NCBI GenBank assembly: GCA_019695575.1
Contig: JADNSB010000022.1
Coordinates: forward strand, 62,001-126,000
DNA length: 64,000 nucleotides
Source of the DNA: Angomonas ambiguus
Taxonomy: Eukaryota > Euglenozoa > Kinetoplastea > Trypanosomatida > Trypanosomatidae
Direction of reading: 5' to 3'
The position numbers and the translations under genes are program-made. How positions within the stretch are numbered: the first letter of the stretch is position 1; every line of letters starts with the position of its first letter. Positions 1 to 9,900 of the stretch are shown piece after piece. The notes below the pieces were generated by a model that did no database searches, was not told the DNA's origin, and worked only from the letters and a program-made list of their open reading frames with translations.

Positions 1-1
1 C

Positions 2-568
2 ATTCTATGGGGTAGTCTCTTCCTCCCCTCCGCCAGCTCCCCCATCAGCGCTGCTAACCGGGAATTAATCGAGAAGAAGAAAAAGAAAAAGAGCTTCTTC
101 AGCCGACGAAAGAGTGACACCGCCGTGGCGGAGGGAGAGGAGGACGACATGCATGGTACCTCGCCTGGATTAACCAAGAAGGATGAAGAAAATATGCTTC
201 GTAAGATCTCCAGCCCCCGGACGGCAGGAGGAGACATGTTCGCCGCGTTGCGAGAGCCCTTTCAGAGTAACTACACACCCCAGTTGTACGTCCCTGAAGG
301 CCGCCGGGAGAGTTCCACGTCCTTTTACCTCATTGACGAAGGACTCATCCGCTGTTCCACCGAGGAGCACCGAGCGCAGCAGTGCCTAGACCCTCTAGGC
401 GTATACCACTTTATCTGGCGAGGGGTAAACCGTTATGAACACAGTGATGTCCCAAGAGATAGTATTGGGCTGCTCAGTGATAAGCAACATATACGACTAC
501 TATTGCAGGATCACCTAATGAAGCAGTACACACGTGGACTGTTCGAATACCTTTACTCGGAGTACTAA
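2..568 (+). CDS. 3' end of an unrecognised protein (partial gene)
   Basis: The frame is open from the first bases of the window to a TAA at 566-568, so this is the C-terminal 188 residues or so of a gene that begins upstream. The first in-frame ATG (position 149) lies well inside the open frame and there is no acceptor-like tract before it, so it is unlikely to be the true start. A Lys-rich stretch (about residues 24-30 of the visible part) and an acidic GEEDD patch precede a more globular C-terminal part that ends in aromatic residues (LFEYLYSEY). I do not recognise the family. Codon use is G+C-leaning, like the following genes, and the frame stops sharply at the A+T-rich spacer, which supports real coding. 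Confidence 0.75.
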   Translation: MLWGSLFLPSASSPISAANRELIEKKKKKKSFFSRRKSDTAVAEGEEDDMHGTSPGLTKKDEENMLRKISSPRTAGGDMFAALREPFQSNYTPQLYVPEGRRESSTSFYLIDEGLIRCSTEEHRAQQCLDPLGVYHFIWRGVNRYEHSDVPRDSIGLLSDKQHIRLLLQDHLMKQYTRGLFEYLYSEY

Positions 569-1377
569 TCGGAAAAGATGGAGATGGAGATGGAAAGAGA
601 GAAACCAATCAATAATAATAATAATCATAAAAACAACAAAGCATTCTCTCTCTCTCCCATAATGTTGCACGGTAGCTCCTGTGTGGTGGTGGTGGTTTTT
701 ATTATTATTATGATAATAACTTTTCTATATATATTTTTAAGTCTTGCAAATTTCTTTACTATTAATTGTTTGTTGTTAATATTATTATTATTAATATTAA
801 AATTATTTTTTACCTGTCAAGTGGGTGAAGGTGAAACATGTATATATGTATATATACATACTAAACTTCTTTTAAGTAACTTTAGAAATTATTGTGTCAA
901 GGGTAATGTATGTTTAAAACACGTACGCTTATACATTTTACTTTATTTGTCCCAAAAGAACTCAAATTATCAAAAAAAAAAATTAATCACTTAAAAAGAT
1001 TTCACCGAAGAAAATACATATAGTGCGAAAGAAAAAAAAAAAATCAATCAAAAGAATTAAGTGCGTCTCTTTTTTTGTTTTGTTTTTGTTGTTTACTAGA
1101 ATATTCTCTTCCTTGCGTATGACATTCTTTCCAAAACGAAATAAAAAATTGCCAAAAGATTGATTTTCATGACTCCTATTACTGTTTTGGGTTTTTTATT
1201 TTTCTACTATTACTTTTTTTGTGTATTCTATTTTATTTTATTTTTCCTTCCTTGATTTTATTTTTATTTTATTTTGTTTTTTGCTTTTTTGGAGTAAAAT
1301 AAAAAGGAAACAAAAAGAAAAAGTAGTTTCTTAGTGAAGTGTGGCGGTGGTCTACAGTCTAAACAGTCTCTACATCC
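569..1377. other. A+T-rich intergenic spacer
   Basis: About 800 bases of A/T-rich sequence with ATT and TA microsatellite stretches and T-rich tracts near 1065-1095 and 1180-1290. These can serve polyadenylation of the upstream gene and trans-splicing of the TPR gene. Several AG dinucleotides between 1328 and 1370 are possible acceptors. An open frame across 578-994 is low-complexity and not credible. No RNA gene was recognised. Confidence 0.6.
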
Positions 1378-2532
1378 ATGCATAACGGATACATTACTAT
1401 AGTAGATCTAGAAAAGATTCAAGACCCCTCCAGTGAGTCGGAACCCACCACCCCAACCGAAGAAAACAATAATAATAATAATATAGCGCTCATCCGGCAG
1501 CACTATCAGGAGGCAATAGAGCACTTCCATCAAGGCAGACTCGAGGAGAGTCGTTGTATCTGTGAGGACTGTCTCTCCTCCCTTACAGCGTATGATGACA
1601 CTGAAAACGATGGGGTAGTAGACGAAGGCTCTCATCTTCTCTTTCTCAATCTACTGTTGCTATTGTTTAACGTGTACTTTAAAGGAGATGGACTAGAGGA
1701 GGCAGAGCGTATGGTGGCGACGGCGGCGGGATACGCCAAGGATCACTTCATACTGGAGGAGAGGAGGACGGAAAAGGGTAAAACCGGCGGCAAGCGGCGC
1801 AATGCCTCTCCCCTCAATCTATATAAAAAACGCATTCTTTGCTCCACGCTCTCCTACAACAGAGGGCTCCTCTACGTGAGGCGGTTCCACCTCCTAGGCG
1901 AGGGCGAGGCCGACCCCACAGAACTACTGCGGACCGCCCTAGCGTACTTCACCGAGAGTGAGGAGGACCTGAGGGAGGTGGTGGGGGCCTCTCGACAGCG
2001 GTTGGCGGATGTATGGCACGCGATGGGGGTGTGTCACAGTGAGAGAGGCGACTATGCGGCTGCGCTCACTCTCTATACCAAGTCCCTCGAGCTGCGGACT
2101 CACTTCCAGCATACCGTAGGGAGGGAGGAGGAAGGGGAGGTGGAGCTGAGGCTGGCGGATACGCTAGAGCACATCGCACACCTCTACCGGGCAATGGCGG
2201 TAGGAGCGCCCAGTACCGCCGCCCCCCTCTTTCACTACCACGACAGCCGCTCCGAGGAGATACACATCCTGCAGGAGAAGGCGCACTCCATTATGGAGGT
2301 GGTACGACTCACACGGAAGGAACGACTAGGGGAAGGGCATCTGCTGTATGCGACGGCGCTGTGGGGGTGTGGACGGACGGCGATGGACCTACAACAGTGG
2401 ACGAGGGCGACGGAGCGGTGGGGGGAGTGTGTGGCGCTCACGACGCGTCTCTACGAAGAGGGTAAAATACCTCTGAAGGAGAAGGAACGGGCGCTGGAGT
2501 GCCTAGCTTCTATAAAGGGGAATGGGATCTGA
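1378..2532 (+). CDS. TPR-repeat protein, function unknown
   Basis: The protein has 384 residues. Around residues 213-240 a helix pair reads as a tetratricopeptide repeat (WHAMGVCHSERGDYAAALTL followed by YTKSLELR), and the flanking helices (ALAYFTESEEDL; LADTLEHIAHLYRAM; ALWGCGRTAMDLQQWTRATE) have the same alternating pattern. It is therefore probably a helical-repeat scaffold with three or more repeats. A run of six Asn (positions 1465-1482) sits in a flexible N-terminal segment rich in Ser, Pro and Thr. No catalytic motif is seen. TPR proteins usually bind partner proteins. A histone-chaperone or flagellar role is possible, but nothing in the sequence decides it. The start is the first ATG after the T-rich spacer. 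The stop is TGA. Confidence 0.85.
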   Translation: MHNGYITIVDLEKIQDPSSESEPTTPTEENNNNNNIALIRQHYQEAIEHFHQGRLEESRCICEDCLSSLTAYDDTENDGVVDEGSHLLFLNLLLLLFNVYFKGDGLEEAERMVATAAGYAKDHFILEERRTEKGKTGGKRRNASPLNLYKKRILCSTLSYNRGLLYVRRFHLLGEGEADPTELLRTALAYFTESEEDLREVVGASRQRLADVWHAMGVCHSERGDYAAALTLYTKSLELRTHFQHTVGREEEGEVELRLADTLEHIAHLYRAMAVGAPSTAAPLFHYHDSRSEEIHILQEKAHSIMEVVRLTRKERLGEGHLLYATALWGCGRTAMDLQQWTRATERWGECVALTTRLYEEGKIPLKEKERALECLASIKGNGI

Positions 2533-2981
2533 TGGTACTATTATTACAAATAATAAATATAACTATACACACACATACATATATATATAATAAAAAAAAA
2601 GAGGGAAATGCGTTACGTGTGAGTGTGCATGTGCATTTTTTCTGCATAGATGCTTATATATTATATACATATATATATATAGATATAGATAGAGAGAGAG
2701 AGGGAAAGAAACACTGTCCTGTTAGGTTTTTACTGGTTAGTTTGTGAATTCTTGACTGTTGTCCACTAAATAAATTAATTTTCTTTCTTTCCTTCTCTGT
2801 TCACCTTTTTTAGAATTAGTCAAAGCTTTTTGTTGTTGTTTTTTTGTTTCTTCTCTTACTCAGTTTTGTTCAGGATAGCTTTTTTCCGCATTACCGTACA
2901 TTTATTTTTTTTTATTTATTTATTACATTTACAATATATAACATATCTCAATAATAATTAAAAAAAAAAAAAACTACCACC
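2533..2981. other. A+T-rich intergenic spacer
   Basis: The spacer contains TA/CA-type simple repeats (about 2565-2700), T-rich tracts at about 2829-2860 and 2905-2925, and an A-run directly before the next ATG, which sits in an ACCACCATG context. This fits polyadenylation and trans-splicing signals. I see no gene in it. Confidence 0.6.
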
Positions 2982-4499
2982 ATGACCGATGAAACCCCCC
3001 TGTCTGTCTACCTCAACGCCTGCAAGGAGGAAGGCGTAAAGACGCCTAACCCGGAGCTGGTCAAGTTCTTTGAGTCGAACAGCTTCGACACCATTGAAGA
3101 AATCGACCTCAGTAACAACTATGTTGGCAACCGTGGTATCCTTGCGGTATTGGCCGTCGTGGAGCATAGCCCTAACTTCCGCTTCCTCAACATCTCCGAC
3201 CAGAAACTCTACAACTCCGACCTCAGTGAGGACAGTGTGAAGGGTAACGCCACCATTGACCGCCTGATCGCCGTGCTGAAGGTCCACCCCTCCGTTACTG
3301 GTCTAGATATCAGTAAAAACCCTATCGCCGACTACGCCGGCCGCGCGCTGCTCTCCCTCGCCGAGATCAACCCACGCATCTGCCGCGTAGAGCTCAACGA
3401 CACCCGCGTCAACTTCCAACTCCGTCAGCAGATCCACCAACGCTGCAAGGAAAACGCCGGCAACCTGTGGAATGAACAGGCGGCCACCGAGGAGGAAAAC
3501 ACGGACAACGCCTTCGGTGAGGGTCCTCAGTGGGTGCCGACGCAGCGCGCTCAAGCCGATCTTACCGCCCTTGGTGCCGGCCGCGCCCGCCGTCAAACCG
3601 TCCGCGTAGAGGGACTGGACCCCGAGAAGGCCAAGAACTACGTCGCGCCGGAGTATGAGAAATCCGAGGAAGAGACGGAACTCATTGTCTCACTACTGAA
3701 CCAAAATGTGCTCTTCAGCTTCCTCACCAAGAAGGAACTCCGCACGATAGCGGGGGCCATGTACCGCGAGGACTTCAAGAAGGATGACAACATCATAGAG
3801 TTTGGTCAGGAGAACTGCAATAAGCTCTACATCATCCAGACGGGCCGGGCGGATATTATCAAAGAGGGTCAAAGTGTCTTTATCAAGACGGAAGGTACGG
3901 CGGTGGGAGAGCTGGAGCTCATGTACGACACCCCCGCCGTGGCGACAGTCAAGGTGCTGACCGACGAGCTGGTCGCGTGGGTCCTTGACCGCGACACGTA
4001 CCGCAACTTGGTTATGGGTACCGCCATTCGTCGTCGGGAGACGTACGTGTCCATGCTGGAGAAGGTCCCCTTCCTGGAGAGCCTCGACAACTACGAGCGC
4101 ATGCAGGTGGCGGACGCCCTCAGTAGCGATGAGTGGGCCGCGGGGGATTATATCATCCACTACGGCGACGAGGGCGAGTGGCTTTATATTATTGTGGAGG
4201 GAGAGGTGAAGGTGGTCGGTCGCGACGACGATGGCAAGGAGAAGGAGGTGTGCACGTTTGGTGAGGGAGACCACATTGGTGAACTCGAGTTCCTCAACAA
4301 TCACAAGTGTGTGGCGGATGTCATTGCCCTTACCAACGTCACCACCGCGAAGCTCAACCGCCGGCACTTTGAGATGTGTATGGGCCCCGTGATGGATCTT
4401 CTCCAACGCAACAGTAACTCGGAGAAGTACGAATACTATCAGCAGGTGCTCAGTAAGCAAAAACAAGCTAGCCAACCCGATGAACACGACGAACTGTAA
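2982..4499 (+). CDS. PKAR: PKA regulatory subunit, kinetoplastid type
   Basis: The protein has 505 residues, close to the roughly 500 of trypanosome PKA-R. Residues 1-150 form a leucine-rich-repeat-like region (IEEIDLSNNYVGNRG; VTGLDISKNPI) typical of the kinetoplastid protein and absent from animal R subunits. An inhibitor site RARRQTV ends at Thr206, which is a substrate-type rather than pseudosubstrate site. Two cyclic-nucleotide-binding folds follow, with pocket cassettes beginning at Gly309 (GELELMYDTPAVATV) and near residue 434 (GELEFLNNHKCVADV). The Arg that holds the cyclic phosphate in cAMP-binding R subunits is missing from both, and a Glu replaces the Ala after GEL. Trypanosome PKA is known to respond to nucleosides rather than cAMP, and these changes fit that. 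The protein would hold and inhibit PKA catalytic subunits, probably in the flagellum. Confidence 0.93.
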   Translation: MTDETPLSVYLNACKEEGVKTPNPELVKFFESNSFDTIEEIDLSNNYVGNRGILAVLAVVEHSPNFRFLNISDQKLYNSDLSEDSVKGNATIDRLIAVLKVHPSVTGLDISKNPIADYAGRALLSLAEINPRICRVELNDTRVNFQLRQQIHQRCKENAGNLWNEQAATEEENTDNAFGEGPQWVPTQRAQADLTALGAGRARRQTVRVEGLDPEKAKNYVAPEYEKSEEETELIVSLLNQNVLFSFLTKKELRTIAGAMYREDFKKDDNIIEFGQENCNKLYIIQTGRADIIKEGQSVFIKTEGTAVGELELMYDTPAVATVKVLTDELVAWVLDRDTYRNLVMGTAIRRRETYVSMLEKVPFLESLDNYERMQVADALSSDEWAAGDYIIHYGDEGEWLYIIVEGEVKVVGRDDDGKEKEVCTFGEGDHIGELEFLNNHKCVADVIALTNVTTAKLNRRHFEMCMGPVMDLLQRNSNSEKYEYYQQVLSKQKQASQPDEHDEL

Positions 4500-5246
4500 A
4501 GAAATTGAAAAGAGGAAAGAGGAAAAAAAAAAAAGAAACGCTCTTGTTTCTTTTTTCTTTCTTTTTTTTCCACCTTCATATATAGCCGTCGCTTTCTATT
4601 TTAAAGTTTGTTTGGTTTGTTGTTTTAGTTGTTTTTGTTTTTCTCTTTTTATTATTATTATTGTTTGTAAAACCCCTTGAAGGAAGTTAATGACAAAAAA
4701 AAAAAGAGAGAGAGAAAAGGATACAACTTGCACGTTAAAATACGCATTGTCTTGTTACTATAGTCAACAGAGTACAAAATGAAAAAAAAAAAAAGCAGTA
4801 CTCCAACTTTGTAACTAAAAAACGTGTAAAAAAAAATGAAAAAACTCTTTCCTTTAACCGGTAGACTATGTAAGTAAAAAAAAAAAAAAAGAGGGAAAAT
4901 AATGTAACAAAGATTATCTTTGCGCAATATTTTCTATTTGTTTTTAAGCTTCCAAAAACTGAGTAAAAGCAAGCAAACAAATATTTATATATAAACAAAC
5001 AAAAAAAAAAAGTGTTAGGATTTCAATATGTATTTAATTCTGAAAAAAAAATCAAGGAGTTAGTATATGAGTTTATTTTCTTTTGTTACACATCATCTGG
5101 TACATAGGATACCGCTTTAAAAAAAAAATATGCCCTCTTCCTTCTCTTTTTCCTTTCTCTTTTCGTCTCTTCAGCAGTAAAGTTCACACGCTATAAAGAA
5201 GAAAAGGAAGTAAAGAAAAAAAATACAAACAACATTAGAATTAGTA
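4500..5246. other. A+T-rich intergenic spacer
   Basis: The spacer holds many A-runs and T-runs (T-rich 4545-4575 and 4610-4660; A-runs at 4694, 4782, 4829, 4876 and 5000) and a pyrimidine-rich stretch at 5130-5172 followed by AG. The last is the likely acceptor region for the PhyH-like gene. Open frames here are low-complexity on the minus strand and not convincing. Confidence 0.6.
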
Positions 5247-6638
5247 ATGGCGAGTCCTTACATCTTTCACGGTGTAAAGGCCGCTAAAAGTTCTGCGGCG
5301 GTAAAGGCATTCCGCGAGTACGGCTTTATCGTGGTCCATGATTTTCTCACCGATAAGGAGCTCACCCCACTGTCTCTCTCCGCCCGTGAGATGGCGCAGC
5401 GACGAGGGTCACGGGTCTTTCCAGAGATGGACCTGGAGTACCAAAAAATGTTCGAGTTCGACGCCTCATTAAAGCCGAAGCCTTCAGTCGACTTCAAGTC
5501 TGAACCCCTCCCAGAGAGTATACAGCAGGAGGTGGACAAAGTGGACCAGTCGCAGACGCATCAGCTCGTCACCCGCAAAATGGAGTTCAAGTTTAAAGAC
5601 CAAAAACGCATTGACAGGGCTTACAATAAAATGATGCGCATTACAAAAAAGTACGCCAGGGCGAAGGGTGGGTCGCAGATGGCAGACGATATTGAAAGGA
5701 TTAACGAGGAGGCGGAAAATACCCCGTCCAAGGATGTACTCGATAAAATCCGTCGTCAGAACCACTACCCCACCCTCAAGCGAGCCTACGAGGAGTACCG
5801 GGATAGCGGTCAGATGGAACTAACCGTACGGAAAGATACACACACCAACGACGCCATTGAGTTTACTCAGAATTGGGGGAAGTCGTGGTGCATCTGCTGT
5901 GTGGAGGATGCAGGCATGGAGAAGGTGGTGTTGGGAGATCGAAAAGACGGTGCGGCGCCACCGCCTTCGTCGGTAGGGGCTATAGTAGGAGAGGTCGCCG
6001 CTGCTCTCACCGGGGATGTGGTCATCCGCCTCTTCCTGGACACGGTGTTGGAGTCGTTTCCTTTCCTCAATGCGGCTCCCATCGCCGCCGCCTGCAGTGG
6101 ACTGAACTATGACAGCAATCACTCGCTTAGTGTGGCGATCGGTCTGCAGGATGCACGGGGTCCGGGCACCTCCCACCGCGATGGCTGCTCGACGATTGTA
6201 TTCCCCGGCTCCCACCACCTCATTCAGCAAATCACCCATCATGGGAGGGAGCTGGAGCGGCTGCAGGTGGATGGCGTGTTTGATATGGGGCGTACCCTAA
6301 GGCTACTACCCGAGCGGTCCTCCCTCCCCCCTCCCTTGCATCTCCCGCCGCTACCGCCAGGGTCCGCGCTGCTCTCGCATCATTATCTACTCGTAGGGAG
6401 CTCTCCTCAAATGCTGGGCAGTGCCGCCCACTATGTCCCCCCTGTCTATCGCAGCGGCCAGCGCAACCCCTTCCTTTACTCTCTGACTCTTCTACCCGAC
6501 CGAAGCACCTTTGACGGGAGGGACGGCAGTTGGATGGTGAAGGACACCCATGGGCCACTGCATGGGATGAAGAAGGGGGATTTGATCCAGGATGAGAAAA
6601 AGTTTCCGACGCTTTACAGGGCCCTCGATATTGAGTAA
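5247..6638 (+). CDS. Phytanoyl-CoA dioxygenase (PhyH)-like protein, possibly inactive
   Basis: The protein has 463 residues. The N-terminus (FREYGFIVVHDFLTDKEL, residues about 23-40) and the C-terminal PGSHH segment near residue 326 have the shape of the PhyH family of Fe(II)/2-oxoglutarate oxygenases. Active members carry a His-x-Asp pair about 30-40 residues before the PGSH motif, and a second His in a HGS-type motif after it. Here the first position reads NYD and the second reads VGSSP, so two metal ligands seem to be lost, although I aligned this by eye. A charged helical stretch of about 130 residues (about 85-210) is inserted after the N-terminal block. The protein may bind a partner or ligand without oxygenase activity. 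The family assignment is fairly safe, the substrate is unknown, and the inactivity is inference. Confidence 0.7.
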   Translation: MASPYIFHGVKAAKSSAAVKAFREYGFIVVHDFLTDKELTPLSLSAREMAQRRGSRVFPEMDLEYQKMFEFDASLKPKPSVDFKSEPLPESIQQEVDKVDQSQTHQLVTRKMEFKFKDQKRIDRAYNKMMRITKKYARAKGGSQMADDIERINEEAENTPSKDVLDKIRRQNHYPTLKRAYEEYRDSGQMELTVRKDTHTNDAIEFTQNWGKSWCICCVEDAGMEKVVLGDRKDGAAPPPSSVGAIVGEVAAALTGDVVIRLFLDTVLESFPFLNAAPIAAACSGLNYDSNHSLSVAIGLQDARGPGTSHRDGCSTIVFPGSHHLIQQITHHGRELERLQVDGVFDMGRTLRLLPERSSLPPPLHLPPLPPGSALLSHHYLLVGSSPQMLGSAAHYVPPVYRSGQRNPFLYSLTLLPDRSTFDGRDGSWMVKDTHGPLHGMKKGDLIQDEKKFPTLYRALDIE

Positions 6639-6781
6639 CAAGAAGAGGGAATGAAATCTCAGGCTCTCTCTCTCTATCTGCTCCCTATGAAAAGGAGGGA
6701 GGGGTATCACAAATATATATAAAAGTAAAAAAAAATATTACATGTAATGTGTGTTTCATGTTCACCAAATATGGCTTCCCC

Positions 6782-6867
6782 TTTTCTACGTGCTTCTCTC
6801 CCCCCCCCATTATTTTTTTTTCAATATTATCGTTATATATATATATATATATATATATTTTCTGCAG
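6782..6867 (+). promoter_or_regulatory. Trans-splice acceptor tract that sets the start of the next gene
   Basis: A C-run and T-run (about 6799-6822) and a TA repeat are followed by the first AG of the stretch at 6866-6867 (TTTTCTGCAG). An mRNA capped there begins at 6868, which excludes earlier in-frame start codons and leaves 6915 as the first usable ATG of the long frame. Confidence 0.6.
6834..6858. repeat. (TA)n microsatellite
   Basis: An uninterrupted TA repeat lies between the pyrimidine tract and the AG acceptor of the gene starting at 6915. Confidence 0.9.
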
Positions 6868-6914
6868 TAATCCACCGAAACACAAAAAAAAAAGGGATAC
6901 AAAACATAAAATGC

Positions 6915-9900
6915 ATGAAACCATCAACCCTTTTGTTTACTAAACAAACATTGGGTCTACTGGCCCGTCGAACGACTACCACTACCACGACAGCAGACAC
7001 CATCCCTCATGCCCTATCCTCCTCTCCCTCTGTAGAACTCAAACTCTCCCTCCTCCGTGAAGACGGACTGGCGACGAGGGAGTACGCCAGACGGTGGGCG
7101 GAGCGGCAGCGTAAAGTCATTATAGGAAAATCCACTTCTTCCTCTTCTCCACTTCAACAGGAAAGGGAGGGGGAGTTGCAGCAGATGACCGCCAAGCCTT
7201 TGAAAAGAGAAGAAGAAAAGGACGGGTCCTCGCCGCAGTTAATCCTTGGGGAAGTGAGTGCGAGTCTTTCCCCTTCAGAAGGAGGGCGCACATCCCAGAT
7301 GGGCCGTTGGACCGCACCACATCAAAGGCTGTATCAAGCCTACGACCTTCTTTCCTCCATGAAAGACACGGTAGCGTTTTCCTCGCCGGAAGCCCTTTCC
7401 GAGTGGATAGAGCAACTCCACGCGATGGCAAGCCAGCTCACTGAGGAGGCCACCGCTCAGGCGGTATACCAATCCTTCCAAGACGTGAATTATCATCATC
7501 ATCGTAATAGTGAAGTAGAGGAGGCGGTAATACACTCTACCGCGACTCTCTACAGCGATACGCTGAATGCTTTGATGGAGGCAATCGTGCTAGCGGTCAC
7601 AATGGATACTACCAAACAGTCCATGACAATGAAAAGGGCGCTACAGTACTTGAAAAAGTTAACTCACTCTCTTCTCTGTCGTACAGACTTTATCTCGGCT
7701 CCACACCACCGTCAGCCAGCTGAATCAATCCTAGTAGAACTACTACAGCAAACGGCGAGGGATATATCGGAGCTCTGGAAAGTATTCCTACTCGCTTCCA
7801 CTCCTCCTCGTAACCCACTCACACAACAACGTCTCACAGAGTTTTTTAAATCCACTGGCCATCTCCAATCTCAGCGAGTGCAAGCCGTAGAGAAACAGCA
7901 CCAGCTGAAGGCCCAGCACTACGCCGAGTTGCCGTTATTGCGCCTCCCCTCTCATCCTGTGGAGGTATTGCTATACCCGTCGTCGGCGGCGATGACGACA
8001 ATGGCAGACGGTAAAGAGGCGGCGCTTCAGTGGGCGGTGCGGTACGTGCAGCAGTCGTACACAGAAGGGAAGGACAAGGAGCCTTCATTCTGGGAACCGT
8101 TACTAGCAGCATTGGAGCGCGCGGAGGAGAGAAACTTGGCCCATCAACGCCTCCACCATAAGGATCATCCTAATAATAGTGTATCTTTTCGGGGTACCTC
8201 ACAGTTTATGCAAGAGCTGTTCCAGGGCCTCGCCAAACCAGAAAAGGTAGAGGATAAAGGCGATTCCATGGGTCGAACTAAATGGTTAAAAGCGATGGAC
8301 GACAGTCTCCGCGCCCTTTCCGCTCGTCGACCCTGGACAGGCGAACATTACTTCAGAGAGGAGACTCTGGTGTACCTTCTCTCCTCTCTTAACCGATCCC
8401 ACCTGTCTGAGCAGAAGGAAAACAGAGCCCTGTTTCTATTCCTAGAGGCGCACACTGAGTCAGGAAGGGAAAGGGAAGGGGCCCGTCGGCGTAGTATCTT
8501 GTTAGAATCCATGTACTACTCTACGCTCCTCTACCTCAGGAAAAGAACGGAGCTGCCCCTCCCATCACCATCATCATCAGCAGCAGCAGCAGGCCCTAGT
8601 ACGGAGAATATAACCATGATAAACGTTCTACTATTCTTATCCAATCAACTACAGGCCTTGCTTACCAGTGGTTACACACAAAACAGTTCTACGGAGGGGT
8701 ACACCTCGCTTCATCTCCAAGTGGAGGAGCAACTTGTAGCGCTCCTCACTCACCCCTCCACTGGTGGCGGTGGTGATGATGGCGGTATCAATCGACTGCT
8801 GCTCGTGGACTTTTTTACCGAAGAAACCATTTTAAAACAGGAACGCTACTTCTCCTCCCCTGCGTGGCACGGTGTTAAAAGCGGTAATTCAACCCACCAC
8901 TCCACCGCCACTCTAGAGGCAAAACTACTTCAAAGTTACACCCACGCGGTGCTCTCTGGACCGGACGTCGAAACCGAAATGAAAAGGAAGACGAAAAAAA
9001 AAAAGAACGTGAGGGATTTTCTCTTTTATCTAGAAAACGAAAACCAGCAGTGGAAGGTGAATAACAACTTTCTCCACCGCTCTGACCCAACAGCATTTTT
9101 ACTGCCTCTAGGGATGAGCCGCGCGTTACTAGACACAATAGAAGCAGAGTGGGAGATGCCGTCCACTGAAAAAGAGGACGACCACAAAGAAGAAAGAGGG
9201 CCGACGGAGGGTCATCATAGAGTGTTGCGATGGATTGTGGAAAACAATAAAAACTATTTAAGCTTCTTTTACTTGTTTTCTTCTCCGATGAATGACACTC
9301 TGAAGCAAATCACTAATCCTTCCACTCCAGACGAGAGTAATAATAATAATAGTGCTAACACAGTCACTCTCTCTCCTCTTCAGGTGGAGTTATTACTTCT
9401 GTCGATGAAAGAAGACGAGGCGGTGAAACATGTGCTGGAAAAGGAGAAGGATAGTAAAGAAAAGAAAAAGAATCCGCATCACGACCGAAATTCCTTGTCC
9501 TTTTCATCCTTACACAATGCCAATCTCGTTCTGCTGTTTGACCTCCTACGGTATCACACTCTCCTGGCACCTTATTATCGAAAGAAGCGGCAACAGAAGA
9601 AACTTAACAAACGAAAAAAAGAAAAAACAAACCTCTCTGAACGAAAAATGAACGACAGAGATCCTTTTCAGTTGGTTCTATTCCAGTGTGAGGGGGAGAA
9701 AAGTTTTCTACTCTCCCGGTATCTCGTCGATCCACCCCTTCACGGACCTCGCCCAATCATTGAACCCAGTCACCTGAATGTGCTCTTCGCGGCACTATGG
9801 GTCCAGTTGGATGAGGTCACAGACCCCTCCTCTCCACCTCCTAGTAGTCATAATCGTCTCGATCGTGTAACCAAGGTACGCTACGACTGTCAAGAGGCAC

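Noticed and set aside
578-994. 138-residue + strand frame after the first gene
   Set aside because: It is made of low-complexity A/T spacer (Ile, Leu and Val runs) and starts within purine-rich repeats; not coding-like.
3693-4487. 264-residue minus-strand frame
   Set aside because: It is antisense to the well-supported PKA-R gene; G+C-rich codons there leave few stops on the other strand.
6747-6914. N-terminal extension of the 1085-residue protein
   Set aside because: It would be translated from the pyrimidine tract and TA repeat (repeated Ile-Tyr), upstream of the likely splice site.
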